Notes under the pieces: model-generated
Databases searched by the model: none
What the model saw: the letters and a program-made list of their open reading frames with translations, nothing else
What the model was told of the DNA's origin: nothing
Shown here: piece after piece, positions 24,975 through 33,517 of the stretch
How positions within the stretch are numbered: the stretch's first letter is position 1
Layout: each line of letters starts with the position of its first letter
Translations under genes and position numbers: made by a program
Source of the DNA: Candidatus Methylophosphatis roskildensis
Lineage (GTDB): Bacteria; Pseudomonadota; Gammaproteobacteria; Burkholderiales; Rhodocyclaceae
NCBI GenBank assembly: GCA_016708905.1
Contig: JADJEV010000003.1
Span: 186,001 to 250,000, forward strand
Direction: 5' to 3'
DNA length: 64,000 nucleotides

Positions 24975-26480
24975 TCAGTGACTGGATTCCGAGGCTGTTT
25001 CTTGGAGCAGCGGCGTGCGCAGGACGATCTCGGTGCCGCCTTCTGCGCACGGGCCGATCTGCGCGCTGCCGCCGAGGCTGGCCATGCGCTCGCGCATGCC
25101 GCGCAGGCCGAAAGATTTCGGCTTGTTCAGATCGCCCGGTTCGATGCCGCGGCCGTCGTCACGAATTCTCAACAGCAAGGTACCGCCCTCCCGCGACATG
25201 CTGACTTCGATGTAGCTGGCCCTGGCGTGTTTGGCGATGTTCGTCAGCGCCTCCTGGAAGACGCGGAACATCGCGATCGAGGCGTCTTCGGTGACTTGCG
25301 CATCGTAGTCCATTTCCACGCAGTGGCAGGGCAGTCCGGTGCGCTGGGAGAAATCTTCGGCCTGGCATTCGACGGCAGCCGGCAATCCGAATTCCTTGAG
25401 GATGCCCGGCCGCAGTTCGCGTGCGACACGTCCGGATGTGGAAATCGCGTCGTCGGTCAACTGTGCAATCGACCGAACCCTGGCGCGCAGCGCCTGCGGG
25501 TCGGATTCCAGCTTCGCTTCGAGCAAGGATGCCTCGATCTTGATCGCCACCAGGTTGCCACCCAGCACGTCGTGGATATCCCTGGCGATACGTTCGCGTT
25601 CTTCCTCACGGACGCGCTCGAGGTGCAACTGCAGTTCCCGCAGTTGCTCGCGCGAATCGCGCAGTTCGGCCTCGGTCCGCTTGCTGTGGGTGACATTGGA
25701 CATGATGCCTTCCCACAGGCGCTCGCCGGCTGCGTCGTGACGAAGCGCGGCACGCATGTTGATCCACTTGATCTCGCCGCTGGCAAAGCGTATCCGGCCG
25801 TCCCAATTGACCGTGGAGTCGTCACGCCGGGAACGCAGCAGCGCGGCTTCGAGCCGCGCGCGGTCGTCCGCTTCGATCATCCGGGTAAACAAGGAAGCGT
25901 CGGCGCAAACCTGCTCCGGGTCCAGATCCAGCAGCAATGTGCACCCTTCGCTGGCATAGGTGAGAACCGGCTGATCCTTATCAAGCCGCAACTGGAACAC
26001 CATCCCTGGCAGGTTGGTCGCAATGGTGCGATAGCGTGCTTCCGAATCTCGCACCGCTTCCTGCGCAGTGCGACGCTCGGCGCGATTCGACGCCTCTCGC
26101 AGCTCGCGTTCGACCGCCGGCACCAGCCGGTCGAGCTTGTCCTTGGAAAGGTAATCGTGCGCGCCAGCCCGCATGGCGGCGATCGCCGTCTCTTCGTCGA
26201 TCACGCCTGACACGATGATGAACGGCAGATCGCAGTTGAGCGATTGCATCAGGGTCAGCGCAGCATTGGCGTCAAACGAGGGCATGCGGTGATCCGACAG
26301 CACGGCATCCCAGGCGCTCGACTGCAGCGCATCCCGCATGTCCGGGTCGTTATCGACGCGCTGATACTGCACCGTGTAGCCTGCGCTTCGAAACCTTTGC
26401 AGGAGCAGCATCGCATCGTCCTCGGAGTCCTCGACGATCAACAGGCGGAGCTGTGGTTGCGCTATGGTTTGCTCGGGCAT
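24975..26480 (-). CDS. REC-PAS-HisKA_3 histidine kinase
   Basis: A 501-residue soluble kinase. The N-terminal receiver domain (LLIVEDSEDDAMLL; Asp in VLSDHRMPS) is followed by a PAS/PAC sensor (ARYRTIATNLPGMVFQL to WEGIMSNVTHSKR), a coiled coil, the HisKA_3 motif (ERERIARDIHDVLGGNLVAI) and a HATPase domain (DDGRGIEPG, SFGLRGMRERM). With no membrane segment it must be fed by the receiver or an intracellular signal. ATG 26480 is chosen because the domain begins about 10 residues later; the longer frame runs into the tRNA gene. Confidence 0.87.
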   Translation of the reverse strand: MPEQTIAQPQLRLLIVEDSEDDAMLLLQRFRSAGYTVQYQRVDNDPDMRDALQSSAWDAVLSDHRMPSFDANAALTLMQSLNCDLPFIIVSGVIDEETAIAAMRAGAHDYLSKDKLDRLVPAVERELREASNRAERRTAQEAVRDSEARYRTIATNLPGMVFQLRLDKDQPVLTYASEGCTLLLDLDPEQVCADASLFTRMIEADDRARLEAALLRSRRDDSTVNWDGRIRFASGEIKWINMRAALRHDAAGERLWEGIMSNVTHSKRTEAELRDSREQLRELQLHLERVREEERERIARDIHDVLGGNLVAIKIEASLLEAKLESDPQALRARVRSIAQLTDDAISTSGRVARELRPGILKEFGLPAAVECQAEDFSQRTGLPCHCVEMDYDAQVTEDASIAMFRVFQEALTNIAKHARASYIEVSMSREGGTLLLRIRDDGRGIEPGDLNKPKSFGLRGMRERMASLGGSAQIGPCAEGGTEIVLRTPLLQETASESSH

Positions 26481-26582
26481 CCGGTCGGTGGCAAATGAGA
26501 ATCGGCGATTAGCATACTGTGAATCGATACGGCATGGTACAGCCGTAGGGAACCGGCGATCCGCTATAATTTCACTTTCGCC

Positions 26583-26656
26583 GCCCCCGTAGCATGAAGG
26601 TCGTGCAGTTGCCTTGTAAGCATCAGGCCCTGGTTCGATTCCGGGCGGGGGCACCA
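26583..26656 (+). tRNA. tRNA-Thr(TGT), atypical D and anticodon arms
   Basis: A full cloverleaf can be drawn: 7-bp acceptor GCCCCCG/CGGGGGC, discriminator A, encoded CCA, T-arm with TTCGATT loop, and anticodon loop CTTGTAA (anticodon TGT at 26615-26617). Oddities: a 7-nt D loop, G at position 14 where A is near-universal, and a T-T mismatch in the anticodon stem (26609/26623). A TATAAT box lies 13 nt upstream. The integrase gene starts 165 nt downstream on the same strand, so this is the likely attachment site of the island. It may be functional or partly degenerate. Confidence 0.72.
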
Positions 26657-26757
26657 CAGCGGAATCTCATTGCGTATCACAGCGCATCAAAACCCCGATT
26701 ATCTAGAGTGAACGACCCGGAAGCAGCGTGTCGGGTCGTGTCAATTCTCCTCTTGAC

Positions 26758-26820
26758 ATACCACCATATTCGTTGGTATTTACGTTGGTACCTGACATCA
26801 CATCGTTCCCAGATACCAAC
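26758..26820. promoter_or_regulatory. TTGGTA / TACCA repeat array before the integrase
   Basis: Four copies of a short unit lie in 63 nt between the tRNA and the integrase: ATACCACC, GTTGGTATTT, GTTGGTACC and, in reverse, ATACCAAC next to the ATG. Such spaced repeats are typical of integrase or excisionase arm-binding sites and of int autoregulation. A close relative of the central pair (26772-26790) recurs at 59920-59938. Confidence 0.45.
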
Positions 26821-28077
26821 ATGTCTCTCTCGGCCAAGACCATCGAAAACGCGCAGCTTAGTGAGAAGCCGTACAAGCTGAGCGATGGACACGGGCTCCA
26901 CCTTCTAGTCAATGCCATTGGGAAGTATTGGCGGTTGAACTACCGCTTCGCCGGGAAGCAGAAGACGCTTGCTCTCGGCGTGTATCCCGACGTGCCGCTG
27001 GCGAGCCGAACAATGAAGGATGAGGAAACAGGCAAACCGCGCAAGGTCAAGGGCGCCCGGGAGTTGCGAGACGAAGCACGCAACCTGCTTGCCGGAGGAA
27101 TTGACCCCGGTGAAGCGAAGCGGATGGAGAAGCTCAAGGGGGTAGCCCGATCGGCAAACAACTTCGAATCAGTGGCGCGCGAGTGGTACGCGAAATTCTC
27201 TCCCGCTTGGACGGCGCACCACGCGTCCAAGACGCTTCGCTTTCTGGAGCGCGACGTTTTTCCTGTCCTGGGGGTGCGAACGATCGGCGAGATCACGGCG
27301 CCGGAACTGCTGGCAGTGCTGCGCAAGATTGAAACGCGCGGCACGCTCGAAACCGCGCACCGCGTGCATCAGACCTGTAGCCGGGTGTTCCGGTACGGCG
27401 TCGCGACCGGGCGAGGTGAGCGCGATCCGGCTGCGGATCTGCGCGGGGCACTGCCGCCCGTCAAGGAGACGCACCACGCATCGATTACCGACCCGAAGCG
27501 GATCGGCGATCTGCTGCGCGCTATCGACGGTTACGACGGCTCGCCGATCACAAGAGCCGGTCTGCAGCTCGCCGCGCTGCTGTTCGTGCGGCCGGGCGAG
27601 CTTCGCAAGGCTGAATGGGCGGAAATCGACATGGACAAGTGCGAGTGGCGCATTCCCGCGGCAAGAATGAAGATGCGCGAGGTTCATATCGTGCCGCTGG
27701 CATTGCAGGCTGTGGTGATCCTGAAAGAGCTAGAAAAGCTGACCGGATCCGGGCGGTTTATGTTTCCCGGTGCGCGCACCAACGGCCGCTCGATGTCGGA
27801 AAACACGCTGAATGCTGCGTTACGCCGCTTGGACTACGGTCGGGAAGAAATGACCGCACACGGCTTTCGCAGCATGGCTAGCACGCTCCTGAATGAACAA
27901 GGTTGGCACCGCGACGCCATCGAACGCCAGCTCGCGCACTCCGAACGCGACGGTGTGCGGGCCGCCTACAACTACGCCGAGCACCTGCCGGAACGCCGTC
28001 GAATGATGCAGGCGTGGGCGGATTACCTTGATGGTCTGAAGCTTGGCGCCAAGGTCTTACCCCTCTACGGAAACTGA
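26821..28077 (+). CDS. int: P4-type tyrosine integrase
   Basis: A 418-residue integrase with an N-terminal DUF4102 arm-binding domain (LSDGHGLHLLVNAIGKYWRL, LALGVYPDVPLA), a SAM-like core-binding domain and a C-terminal catalytic domain. Catalytic residues visible: Arg in RPGELRKAEW (about 256), H-x-x-R in HGFRSM (about 347), His in LAHSERD and Tyr in AAYNYAEHL (about 383). This family normally inserts islands into tRNA 3' ends, matching the tRNA-Thr gene just upstream. ATG 26821 is used because DUF4102 begins directly; an earlier in-frame ATG at 26728 falls inside the repeat array region. Confidence 0.92.
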   Translation: MSLSAKTIENAQLSEKPYKLSDGHGLHLLVNAIGKYWRLNYRFAGKQKTLALGVYPDVPLASRTMKDEETGKPRKVKGARELRDEARNLLAGGIDPGEAKRMEKLKGVARSANNFESVAREWYAKFSPAWTAHHASKTLRFLERDVFPVLGVRTIGEITAPELLAVLRKIETRGTLETAHRVHQTCSRVFRYGVATGRGERDPAADLRGALPPVKETHHASITDPKRIGDLLRAIDGYDGSPITRAGLQLAALLFVRPGELRKAEWAEIDMDKCEWRIPAARMKMREVHIVPLALQAVVILKELEKLTGSGRFMFPGARTNGRSMSENTLNAALRRLDYGREEMTAHGFRSMASTLLNEQGWHRDAIERQLAHSERDGVRAAYNYAEHLPERRRMMQAWADYLDGLKLGAKVLPLYGN

Positions 28078-28401
28078 CTTTTGCGCACGCTGGACTCGGT
28101 GTATTTTTTCGCCCAAGCGGCATCGCCCTGACGTTTTCGCGAGAGATTCCGAATGGATGGTCGAACAGACCCCTGCCAGACGGGCGAGTCGTGTCTTGAG
28201 GCACGTACGGCCGTGCCGATTGGAGCGGCGGCGGCGAGAATCGAGCGCTTGTGATCAACCGCTCGCGGGGCCAGTGCTTGGCGTGCGAAGTGGTATTGGT
28301 GAGCACTGACGGGCAGCTAATCGAGCACCTCTTGGTCTGCCGTTCGATTGGCAGCACAGTTGTGGTTCATGGGCCACTGGCCATCACGCGCCAGACATCC
28401 G
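28078..28401. other. Gap without a recognisable gene
   Basis: This stretch separates the integrase from the decayed IS element. Short open frames exist on both strands, but none has a ribosome site, a family signature or neighbours that support it. Confidence 0.5.
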
Positions 28402-29721
28402 TCATGAGATCCAGGTGTTGTAAGCCACGCCAAAGAGTCTCTGTGCCGGGTCCCCATCGGACTTACGCCCCAGGAAACCGCCTATCTTGGCCACCATGCG
28501 GATGGCTTCGCGCAGGCTGGGCGCCTGTTCAGGCGGCACGGGATTCTTCGTGCTGTAGGCAACCAGCGCTTTCCACTCGGCTTCTTCAAAATAGACATCG
28601 CAGGGCAACTCGGGAACCTCACGCCCGAGCTTGACCATATGATAGATGCGCCAGGCTACGACCATGTCGATGGCCAAGCAGGCCTCAACCGGTCACCGTG
28701 ACCAGCCGGCGATCTTCGATGCGGCAGCCGCTTTTGAGCGTGCGATGAAACACCTCGATACCCCAGCGCTGGGTATACCAGGCCACTTTCTCGCACGCCT
28801 GCTCGAAGCTCTGCACGGCGAGCGTGGTGAGCAGCCGCCATTCGATGGGTTCGACGCCCTCGGGCGTGTCCTCTTCTTTGGCCAGCACCGTCCAGATCTC
28901 GAGCGCGCTCAGGTGCGCCTTGTCCTGTGGCGCACACAAAGTCAGCGCGGCAAAGCGGATCGCCAGTTTGGCCTCGCGCGCTGGACGATTCTTCTGCCGA
29001 GGCAGTTTGACGATTTGATAGCCGGCGATCGGCTGCCTCTGGATCGCCTCGAACAGGCGCGCCTGTTCGTCTTGCACTGGCGATCGTGCTGAGCACGAAT
29101 GAGTAACTTCGGTCCCGCCGGCTCGAGCGCCGCTTGGGCAAACAGCTCATAGATGTCCGCTTCCCGATCGCCCATACTGACCACAGTGAGCTGTGGATTG
29201 CGCTTTGCACCGCCGCCACCGCCTGATAGCTCTTGAGCCAGCGATAGCTCTCCTTCTGTTCAATTGCCAAGGCATGGCGCTGCGCCTTCTTGCCGAACGT
29301 CTGCGGATCACGGGCCCAACATTGCGCATCGACAAAGCCCAGCGGCACCCCTTGCACCGTCATCGCCAGGCTGCTGTGCAAATGCAAGCCCTGCGCACCT
29401 GGCCGTGGTGCCGATCGGACCCAGGCCCTCGATGCTCAGTTGGGTGTGTTCCCTGGTGGTGTCTTGCGGTACCAGCACGACTGAACCCTCACCCAACTCG
29501 CTGATGCGCTGCTCGGTGGCCGCATAGTGCGGCTGCAACAAGGTCTCGAACAGCACGTCGTCGTTGGCCAGAAAACGATAGGCCGCTTGCATCTTGGTCG
29601 CGCTCCCACACGCTTCGGTAGGTTGGCCATGGGTCGGGCCCAGAAATCACGCGCCATGCTCATCAAGCGCTGGGTGAGCCGCTCACTGAGCCGGCAGCGT
29701 CCGAATTCTTCTTCCGCCCAG
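28402..29721 (-). pseudogene. IS4-family transposase, frameshifted
   Basis: Pieces of one IS4/Tn5-like transposase are found in successive frames: N-terminal WAEEEFGRC and MSMARDFWARP; MQAAYRFLANDDVLFETLL with VLVPQDTT; MVSMGDREADIYELFAQA (the DREADIY motif of IS4 enzymes); then WRLLTTLAVQSFEQACEKV with YTQRWGIEVFHRTLKSGC (the YREK-like region), and a C-terminal piece ending GVAYNTWIS. At least three frame changes separate them, so no functional enzyme is made. The catalytic core motifs are still readable, so decay is recent to moderate. Confidence 0.78.
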
Positions 29722-30574
29722 TCAAGCGGGGCTGGGCTCGGACCAGGGCATTAGGCGCGCCAACTCGGGCGGCGCGGTCAATAGTTTGCGCCAGTTGCGT
29801 TGCAGCGGATAGACGAATACCTGTTTGCGCCCCCGCCCCTGGCGCGCCCGATCCTGACGGCCCCGCCCCTGGGTCATCCCCAGATCGGTCCAGTTGGCCG
29901 CCCGGTAACAAGCGCCCGGGTAGCGGCTGCTATCCACAAAACTCTCGATCAGCACCGGTTTGTAGCCATAGTGCCGCTGCCAATCGCCGGCGAGCTGGCG
30001 GCTGGCCAAGCCCAGCACGTGCGAGGCCAGATTCTTCACCTGGACCGAGGGCACAATCAGAAATCGACTGTTGCCCACGATCAGCGCCAGGGCCGCGCGG
30101 GGCCCTCGCTCCAACCGATCCACTCATCGCGTACACCAGCCGCCATGCCGCCGCGCTAAAACTCAGCCGCCCAGAATCCCTGCTCGCTTCTGATCAAATA
30201 GCGCAGCGCCGCACAGCGGCCCGTCGCCCAACGGGTGGTGCGCTTGCATCATCGCTCGCCACTGGCGCGACAAGGCTTGTCGCCGTTGACCACCACCAGT
30301 TCAAGCGGCCCAGCCGACAGCCCCCCGGGCCACCGGCTGGGCCGGCCGCGCGAGGAAACTCACCCGCGCCCGGCAACTCGATCAGCCCACGCCGTTCAAG
30401 CTTGTTGAGCACAATCCGGCAGCGGTCTCCTTCGGCCGCCCGTCAGCGTGCCGCCAGTCGAACCAGCCGCACACCACCCGTGCCAGCACCGCGGGTCAGA
30501 TCAACGCCGCTGCGCACCGTCGCGCGAATGCGCGCTATGACTTCATCGTTAAAGTCTCTGCCGGCGATGACCAT
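29722..30574 (-). pseudogene. DUF4338/DruA-like protein, frameshifted
   Basis: The intact-looking core (29722-30123) reads ALALIVGNSRFLIVPSVQV, LASHVLGLASRQLAGDWQRH and CYRAANWTDLGMTQGRGR, the conserved blocks of DUF4338 (DruA family). N-terminal pieces (MLNKLERRGLIELP at 30412, and MVIAGRDFND from ATG 30574) lie in other frames with frameshifts between. The name DruA comes from the Druantia defence system, but proteins of this type adjoining an IS4 transposase are transposon passengers, and no druB-E genes are present. Confidence 0.65.
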
Positions 30575-30693
30575 GTCGCGCAGAGTAGCGCAATAAATCT
30601 TCCTTGTCCAGCATGCCTAATGGTCAGCTACGGAAAGCCGGGCTGAACACCGGGGGAACCGTTCAGCCGAAAGTCGGTTACAAGAAGCCTTGA

Positions 30694-30720
30694 TTGACAA
30701 GCGTAACGCTACGCTATACA
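30694..30720 (+). promoter_or_regulatory. higBA promoter with embedded operator
   Basis: A TTGACA box at 30694-30699 and a TATACA at 30715-30720 (15-nt spacing) flank a palindrome AGCGT-A-ACGCT (30700-30710). HigA-type antitoxins bind such palindromes, so the pair should repress its own promoter. The toxin GTG follows at 30729. Confidence 0.55.
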
Positions 30721-30728
30721 GTCAATCC

Positions 30729-31010
30729 GTGATCAAGACGTTCCGGCACAAAGGGCTCGAGGAGTTCTTCCGACAAGGGAGTAAGGCCGGCATCAAGGCC
30801 GTGCACGCCAAGCGGTTGAGACTGCAACTCGGTCGGCTGGATGCGTCGAAGGGGCCACAAGACATGGGGTTGCCGGGCTGGCGTTTGCATCCGCTGACCG
30901 GCGCTCTCGACGGGCATTGGGCAGTGTGGGTCGACAAGAACTGGCGCATGACCTTCATGTTCGAGGGCGAGGACGACGCGATTTTGGTCGACTACCAAGA
31001 CTACCACTGA
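30729..31010 (+). CDS. higB: HigB/RelE-type toxin
   Basis: A toxin of about 93 residues: IKTFRHKGLEEFFRQGSKAG at the start and WAVWVDKNWRMTFMFEGEDD ... VDYQDYH at the end, as in HigB ribosome-dependent mRNA interferases (RelE superfamily). The GTG at 30729 matches the usual family start; an in-frame ATG at 30690 would place the promoter palindrome inside the coding region. The antitoxin gene follows after 12 nt, the reversed toxin-first order characteristic of hig. Confidence 0.88.
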   Translation: MIKTFRHKGLEEFFRQGSKAGIKAVHAKRLRLQLGRLDASKGPQDMGLPGWRLHPLTGALDGHWAVWVDKNWRMTFMFEGEDDAILVDYQDYH

Positions 31011-31022
31011 GAGGAACGAGAG

Positions 31023-31322
31023 ATGAGTCGCATGCACAACCCCCCGCACCCAGGCGAAGTCCTGCGTGATGGGGTATTCGCAGATACCGGGATTACCGTG
31101 ACCGAGTTTGCCCAGCGCCTCGGCGTGACCCGTGTCGCGCTGTCGCGGGTTGTCAACGGCAAGGCCGGCATCAGTGCCGATATGGCTGTTCGCCTGGCCG
31201 CGGCGCTGGGAACGAGCGCCGAGTCGTGGCTGCACATGCAAGCCAACTTCGACCTGTGGCACGCGGAGAAGTCGCTCAAGCGGGAGATTGCGAAGATCGA
31301 GCCACTGAAGCTGGCCGCATAG
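31023..31322 (+). CDS. higA: HigA antitoxin (XRE family)
   Basis: A 99-residue antitoxin: HNPPHPGEVLRDGVF leader typical of HigA, then an XRE helix-turn-helix (VTEFAQRLGVTRVALSRVVN ... ISADMAVRLAAALG) and a WLHMQANFDLWHAEK tail. It neutralises HigB and represses the shared promoter through the palindrome at 30700-30710. A GAGAGGAACGAGAG ribosome site precedes the ATG. Confidence 0.92.
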   Translation: MSRMHNPPHPGEVLRDGVFADTGITVTEFAQRLGVTRVALSRVVNGKAGISADMAVRLAAALGTSAESWLHMQANFDLWHAEKSLKREIAKIEPLKLAA

Positions 31323-31427
31323 CTTTCACGCGAAGCTGGCGCGGGCATCACCGGGGAACCGGCGGCAAGGGTGTTGGAGCACCCCGGCCGCCTCACCACT
31401 CAGCAATCTGTTAGGGAGATTCGCATC

Positions 31428-31758
31428 ATGGCTAAGCGCAATTCTAATCCGGGTGACGGCAATCCCCCGTCGAGCATTCGGAACTGCACACTTGCGTTGT
31501 CGGATGTCGTGCCCGACCGCAGTTCGGTTCGCAGGTTTGGCGGCACCCATCGCGATCACTTCATCCTCGCGCGATCACTTCATCCTCGCGCGGGCGACGA
31601 TGCCGCCGTCCACGGAGGTCAAGGTGGACGAGTACGGTGCGCGCAGCTTCCGAATCGAGACGGTAGGCGGACAGCTTCACACGCGCGCCTATTGGCGCGG
31701 CTGGGAATACACGGGGACTGCGGAAGCCCTGACGTCTTTCGGGCTGATCAGACCCTAA
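31428..31758 (+). pseudogene. Small unknown protein gene broken by a 19-bp tandem duplication
   Basis: Starting at ATG 31428 (MAKRNSNPGDGNPP) the frame runs through THRDHFILAR and is then shifted by a duplicated 19-bp unit (31551-31588). Deleting one copy restores a continuous protein of about 103 residues ending VDEYGARSFRIETVGGQLHT ... SFGLIRP with its stop at 31756-31758. I do not recognise the family. Reversion by slippage or recombination could switch it on again. Confidence 0.6.
31551..31588. repeat. Exact 19-bp tandem duplication
   Basis: Two identical consecutive copies of CGCGATCACTTCATCCTCG (31551-31569 and 31570-31588). Nineteen is not a multiple of three, so the duplication shifts the reading frame of the gene that contains it. 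Confidence 0.93.
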
Positions 31759-31799
31759 TGGCTGCCCGGCTTGCCCGGTAACACAAGGTCTGGCAAACC

Positions 31800-32216
31800 G
31801 TGGTGTTCGAGGATGACGGCCGGATTGTGCTGGGCAAATGGCAAGGCAAGATCCTCAAACAGGCACACATCGTCATCCAGCGGGCACCATCGTCCGGAAA
31901 ATGCTGCGTGATCCAGCCATACACCGGCGAGGAACGCGCCGAGCAGGAAACCTTCAAAGAGCGGCACCGTCTCAAGGCGGAAGCCGCTGCGAACGAGCGG
32001 AGGCGAGAAGCCGCCCCCGGCCCTGACGCGGCGTTGCAAACGGCGACCATCGCGGTGCCGCAAGCGCAGATAGTGGTAGCCAGCGACTGCGCGCAATTCC
32101 AAGATGGCGACGCTGCGATCTGCAACGGCGAACGCATGGAGGTGCTCGAAGGCTACTACCTTTATCGCGTGCGCGACGAGCGCGGACCGAATCTCCTGGT
32201 GCGCAACGCACGATGA
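31800..32216 (+). CDS. Unknown protein
   Basis: A 138-residue, hydrophilic, Ala/Glu/Arg-rich protein with a likely coiled stretch (EQETFKERHRLKAEAAANERR). No family is recognised. The start is weak (tandem GTG codons at 31800 and 31803, no clear ribosome site). Its stop overlaps the next gene's ATG by 4 nt, which supports real expression with that gene. Confidence 0.5.
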   Translation: MVFEDDGRIVLGKWQGKILKQAHIVIQRAPSSGKCCVIQPYTGEERAEQETFKERHRLKAEAAANERRREAAPGPDAALQTATIAVPQAQIVVASDCAQFQDGDAAICNGERMEVLEGYYLYRVRDERGPNLLVRNAR

Positions 32217-32944
32217 GAGCTCCGCTGATTGTCGGAGACCTCCTGACCGGCAAGTGCGCTCGTGGCGTTGTTGAGGATGTTGCTCAACTTAGAAAGGCAG
32301 CGGGTTCGCTCAGCTCGGCCCAGGTAGCGACTCTTTGGGCCCAGATACGTGCAGGTCTCAAGGAGTTTGCACAAGCCGTCGGATGGAAGTGGACTGATGC
32401 GAAATCGGCGAGATACGGCGTGGTCGATGTTCCGGACGTTTTTCCAGTTTGTCCCGAGTTGTCAGACGCAGACTTCATGATGCGCTTTCTTGAAGTAGTG
32501 AAGGTCCAACCAGTTGAAGCTGCTCGATTTGAGCTCGCAACGACGGTCAACAGGGACAACCTTTGCGAGCTATTTGCAGCTCTTGGCCTCATGGAGGCTC
32601 GGATCGGGCTCAGGGACGAGGTGGGGCGATCGGCATTCCATGCGGCCAAGTTCCTTCAGGAAAGACCAAAGGAATACCAGATACAAGCAGGGCAGGAGAG
32701 CGCGAAGCGCCGAAAAGAGAAAACCGCACTGCTCAGAAGGCGCACAGATAAAGAATTCTGGCGTCTGTGTCGAGAGTTCGGATGGAACGAAGGGGGGACG
32801 AAGAAGGATCTGATCGATTCTTTCATGAGGCAGGCCAAGATTACGCCCAAAGCCTTCTTGGACGACGAGGTTCTGAACTACGTCCTAAGTAGGCGCAATA
32901 AGACGATCGGTCGGGCTATCGACTTCCCGACTGATCGGAAGTAG
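32213..32944 (+). CDS. Unknown protein
   Basis: A 243-residue soluble protein, strongly charged in its C-terminal half (ESAKRRKEKTALLRRRTDKE). No motif is recognised. It starts with an ATGA overlap with the previous gene and stops one base before a pair of long palindromes (32945-32979). Base composition is lower in GC than the BREX region, consistent with a different origin within the island. Confidence 0.6.
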   Translation: MRAPLIVGDLLTGKCARGVVEDVAQLRKAAGSLSSAQVATLWAQIRAGLKEFAQAVGWKWTDAKSARYGVVDVPDVFPVCPELSDADFMMRFLEVVKVQPVEAARFELATTVNRDNLCELFAALGLMEARIGLRDEVGRSAFHAAKFLQERPKEYQIQAGQESAKRRKEKTALLRRRTDKEFWRLCREFGWNEGGTKKDLIDSFMRQAKITPKAFLDDEVLNYVLSRRNKTIGRAIDFPTDRK

Positions 32945-32979
32945 GTCCGTATACGGACAAGACGGACCGTCTTGTCCGT
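32945..32979. promoter_or_regulatory. Overlapping palindromes before the alpA-like gene
   Basis: A perfect 14-bp palindrome GTCCGTATACGGAC (32945-32958) overlaps a second perfect inverted repeat with 13-bp arms (ACGGACAAGACGG at 32953-32965, its complement at 32967-32979, one central base). There is no T-run, so an operator or recombination site is more likely than a terminator. It lies 78 nt before the first gene of the replication block. Confidence 0.7.
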
Positions 32980-33056
32980 CATTTCCACACCGCTGTCTAG
33001 TTATTGCTTTTCGAGCACTTTATGCTGGCATCCTTCCCTCAACAGAGGTTCAGGCG

Positions 33057-33347
33057 ATGCCAGATCAAACCAAATCGAAGCCCGCGTCAGCCTCAAAGCG
33101 ACGCACTCGGCGCACCGGCCTGACCGCCGCGGGCACGATTCCCGATGCTTTGGCCCACTTCACGGTGCTGCCAGACGATGCGCAGGTCAGGTTCCCCGTA
33201 GTCGAGGCGCTGCTGAGCGCATCCACCTCGACAATCTGGCGCAGGATCAAAGACGACCCCGACTTCCCGAAGCCGTTGCGTGACGGCCGCCGCACGAGCT
33301 TTCGCGTCGGTGACCTGCGCCGCTACCTGATCAAGAAGGCGGCGTAG
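33057..33347 (+). CDS. AlpA-like DNA-binding regulator
   Basis: A 96-residue basic protein: disordered Lys/Arg/Ser-rich head, then a winged-helix of the AlpA/excisionase type (ALLSASTSTIWRRIKDDPDF, PKPLRDGRRTSFRVGDLRRYL). AlpA proteins of P4-like satellites and PICIs activate integrase expression or excision. It is first in a run of closely coupled genes that includes a replication initiator, a helicase and a terminase small subunit. Confidence 0.75.
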   Translation: MPDQTKSKPASASKRRTRRTGLTAAGTIPDALAHFTVLPDDAQVRFPVVEALLSASTSTIWRRIKDDPDFPKPLRDGRRTSFRVGDLRRYLIKKAA

Positions 33348-33349
33348 TC

Positions 33350-33517
33350 ATGAACCCGTCCGCTTCGGTCGCACCCAAAGTGCCCCGCCGCTGGTCTGAA
33401 CAGCCGTGTTTCTGCCCCGTCGACCGCAGTGGCATGTGCCTGACCTGCCACCGTTGGGCGCGCCTGATCAATCAAGTCGTAGCCCGCCGTGAGTCGGTCG
33501 CAAGGCGCGTGGCATGA
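33350..33517 (+). CDS. Cys-rich micro-protein
   Basis: A 55-residue ORF starting 2 nt after the alpA-like stop. It holds four cysteines as CFC...C..C (CFCPVDRSGMCLTCHRW), suggesting a small zinc-binding knuckle, and a basic C-terminus (VVARRESVARRVA). Its TGA overlaps the next ATG (ATGA at 33514), and the same 4-nt coupling continues down the block, which is the main reason to accept it. Function unknown. Confidence 0.55.
   Translation: MNPSASVAPKVPRRWSEQPCFCPVDRSGMCLTCHRWARLINQVVARRESVARRVA

Larger units (their letters stand above)
28402..30574 (-). mobile_element. Decayed IS4-type element with DruA/DUF4338-like ORF
   Basis: A 2.2-kb block on the - strand with a DUF4338 (DruA-like) ORF followed by an IS4/Tn5-type transposase ORF. 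Both are interrupted by frameshifts. The pairing of these two ORFs is known from transposon-like elements. I could not identify terminal inverted repeats or a target duplication by eye. Confidence 0.6.

Noticed and set aside
28078..28401. Small genes between integrase and IS element
   Set aside because: Short frames lack starts with ribosome sites and any family resemblance.
29722..30574. Druantia defence system (DruA)
   Set aside because: The DruA-like ORF is frameshifted, sits beside an IS4 transposase, and no other Druantia genes are present.
32953..32979. Rho-independent terminator after the unknown gene at 32213-32944
   Set aside because: The stem is strong, but there is essentially no loop and no T-run follows; an operator or recombination site is more likely.
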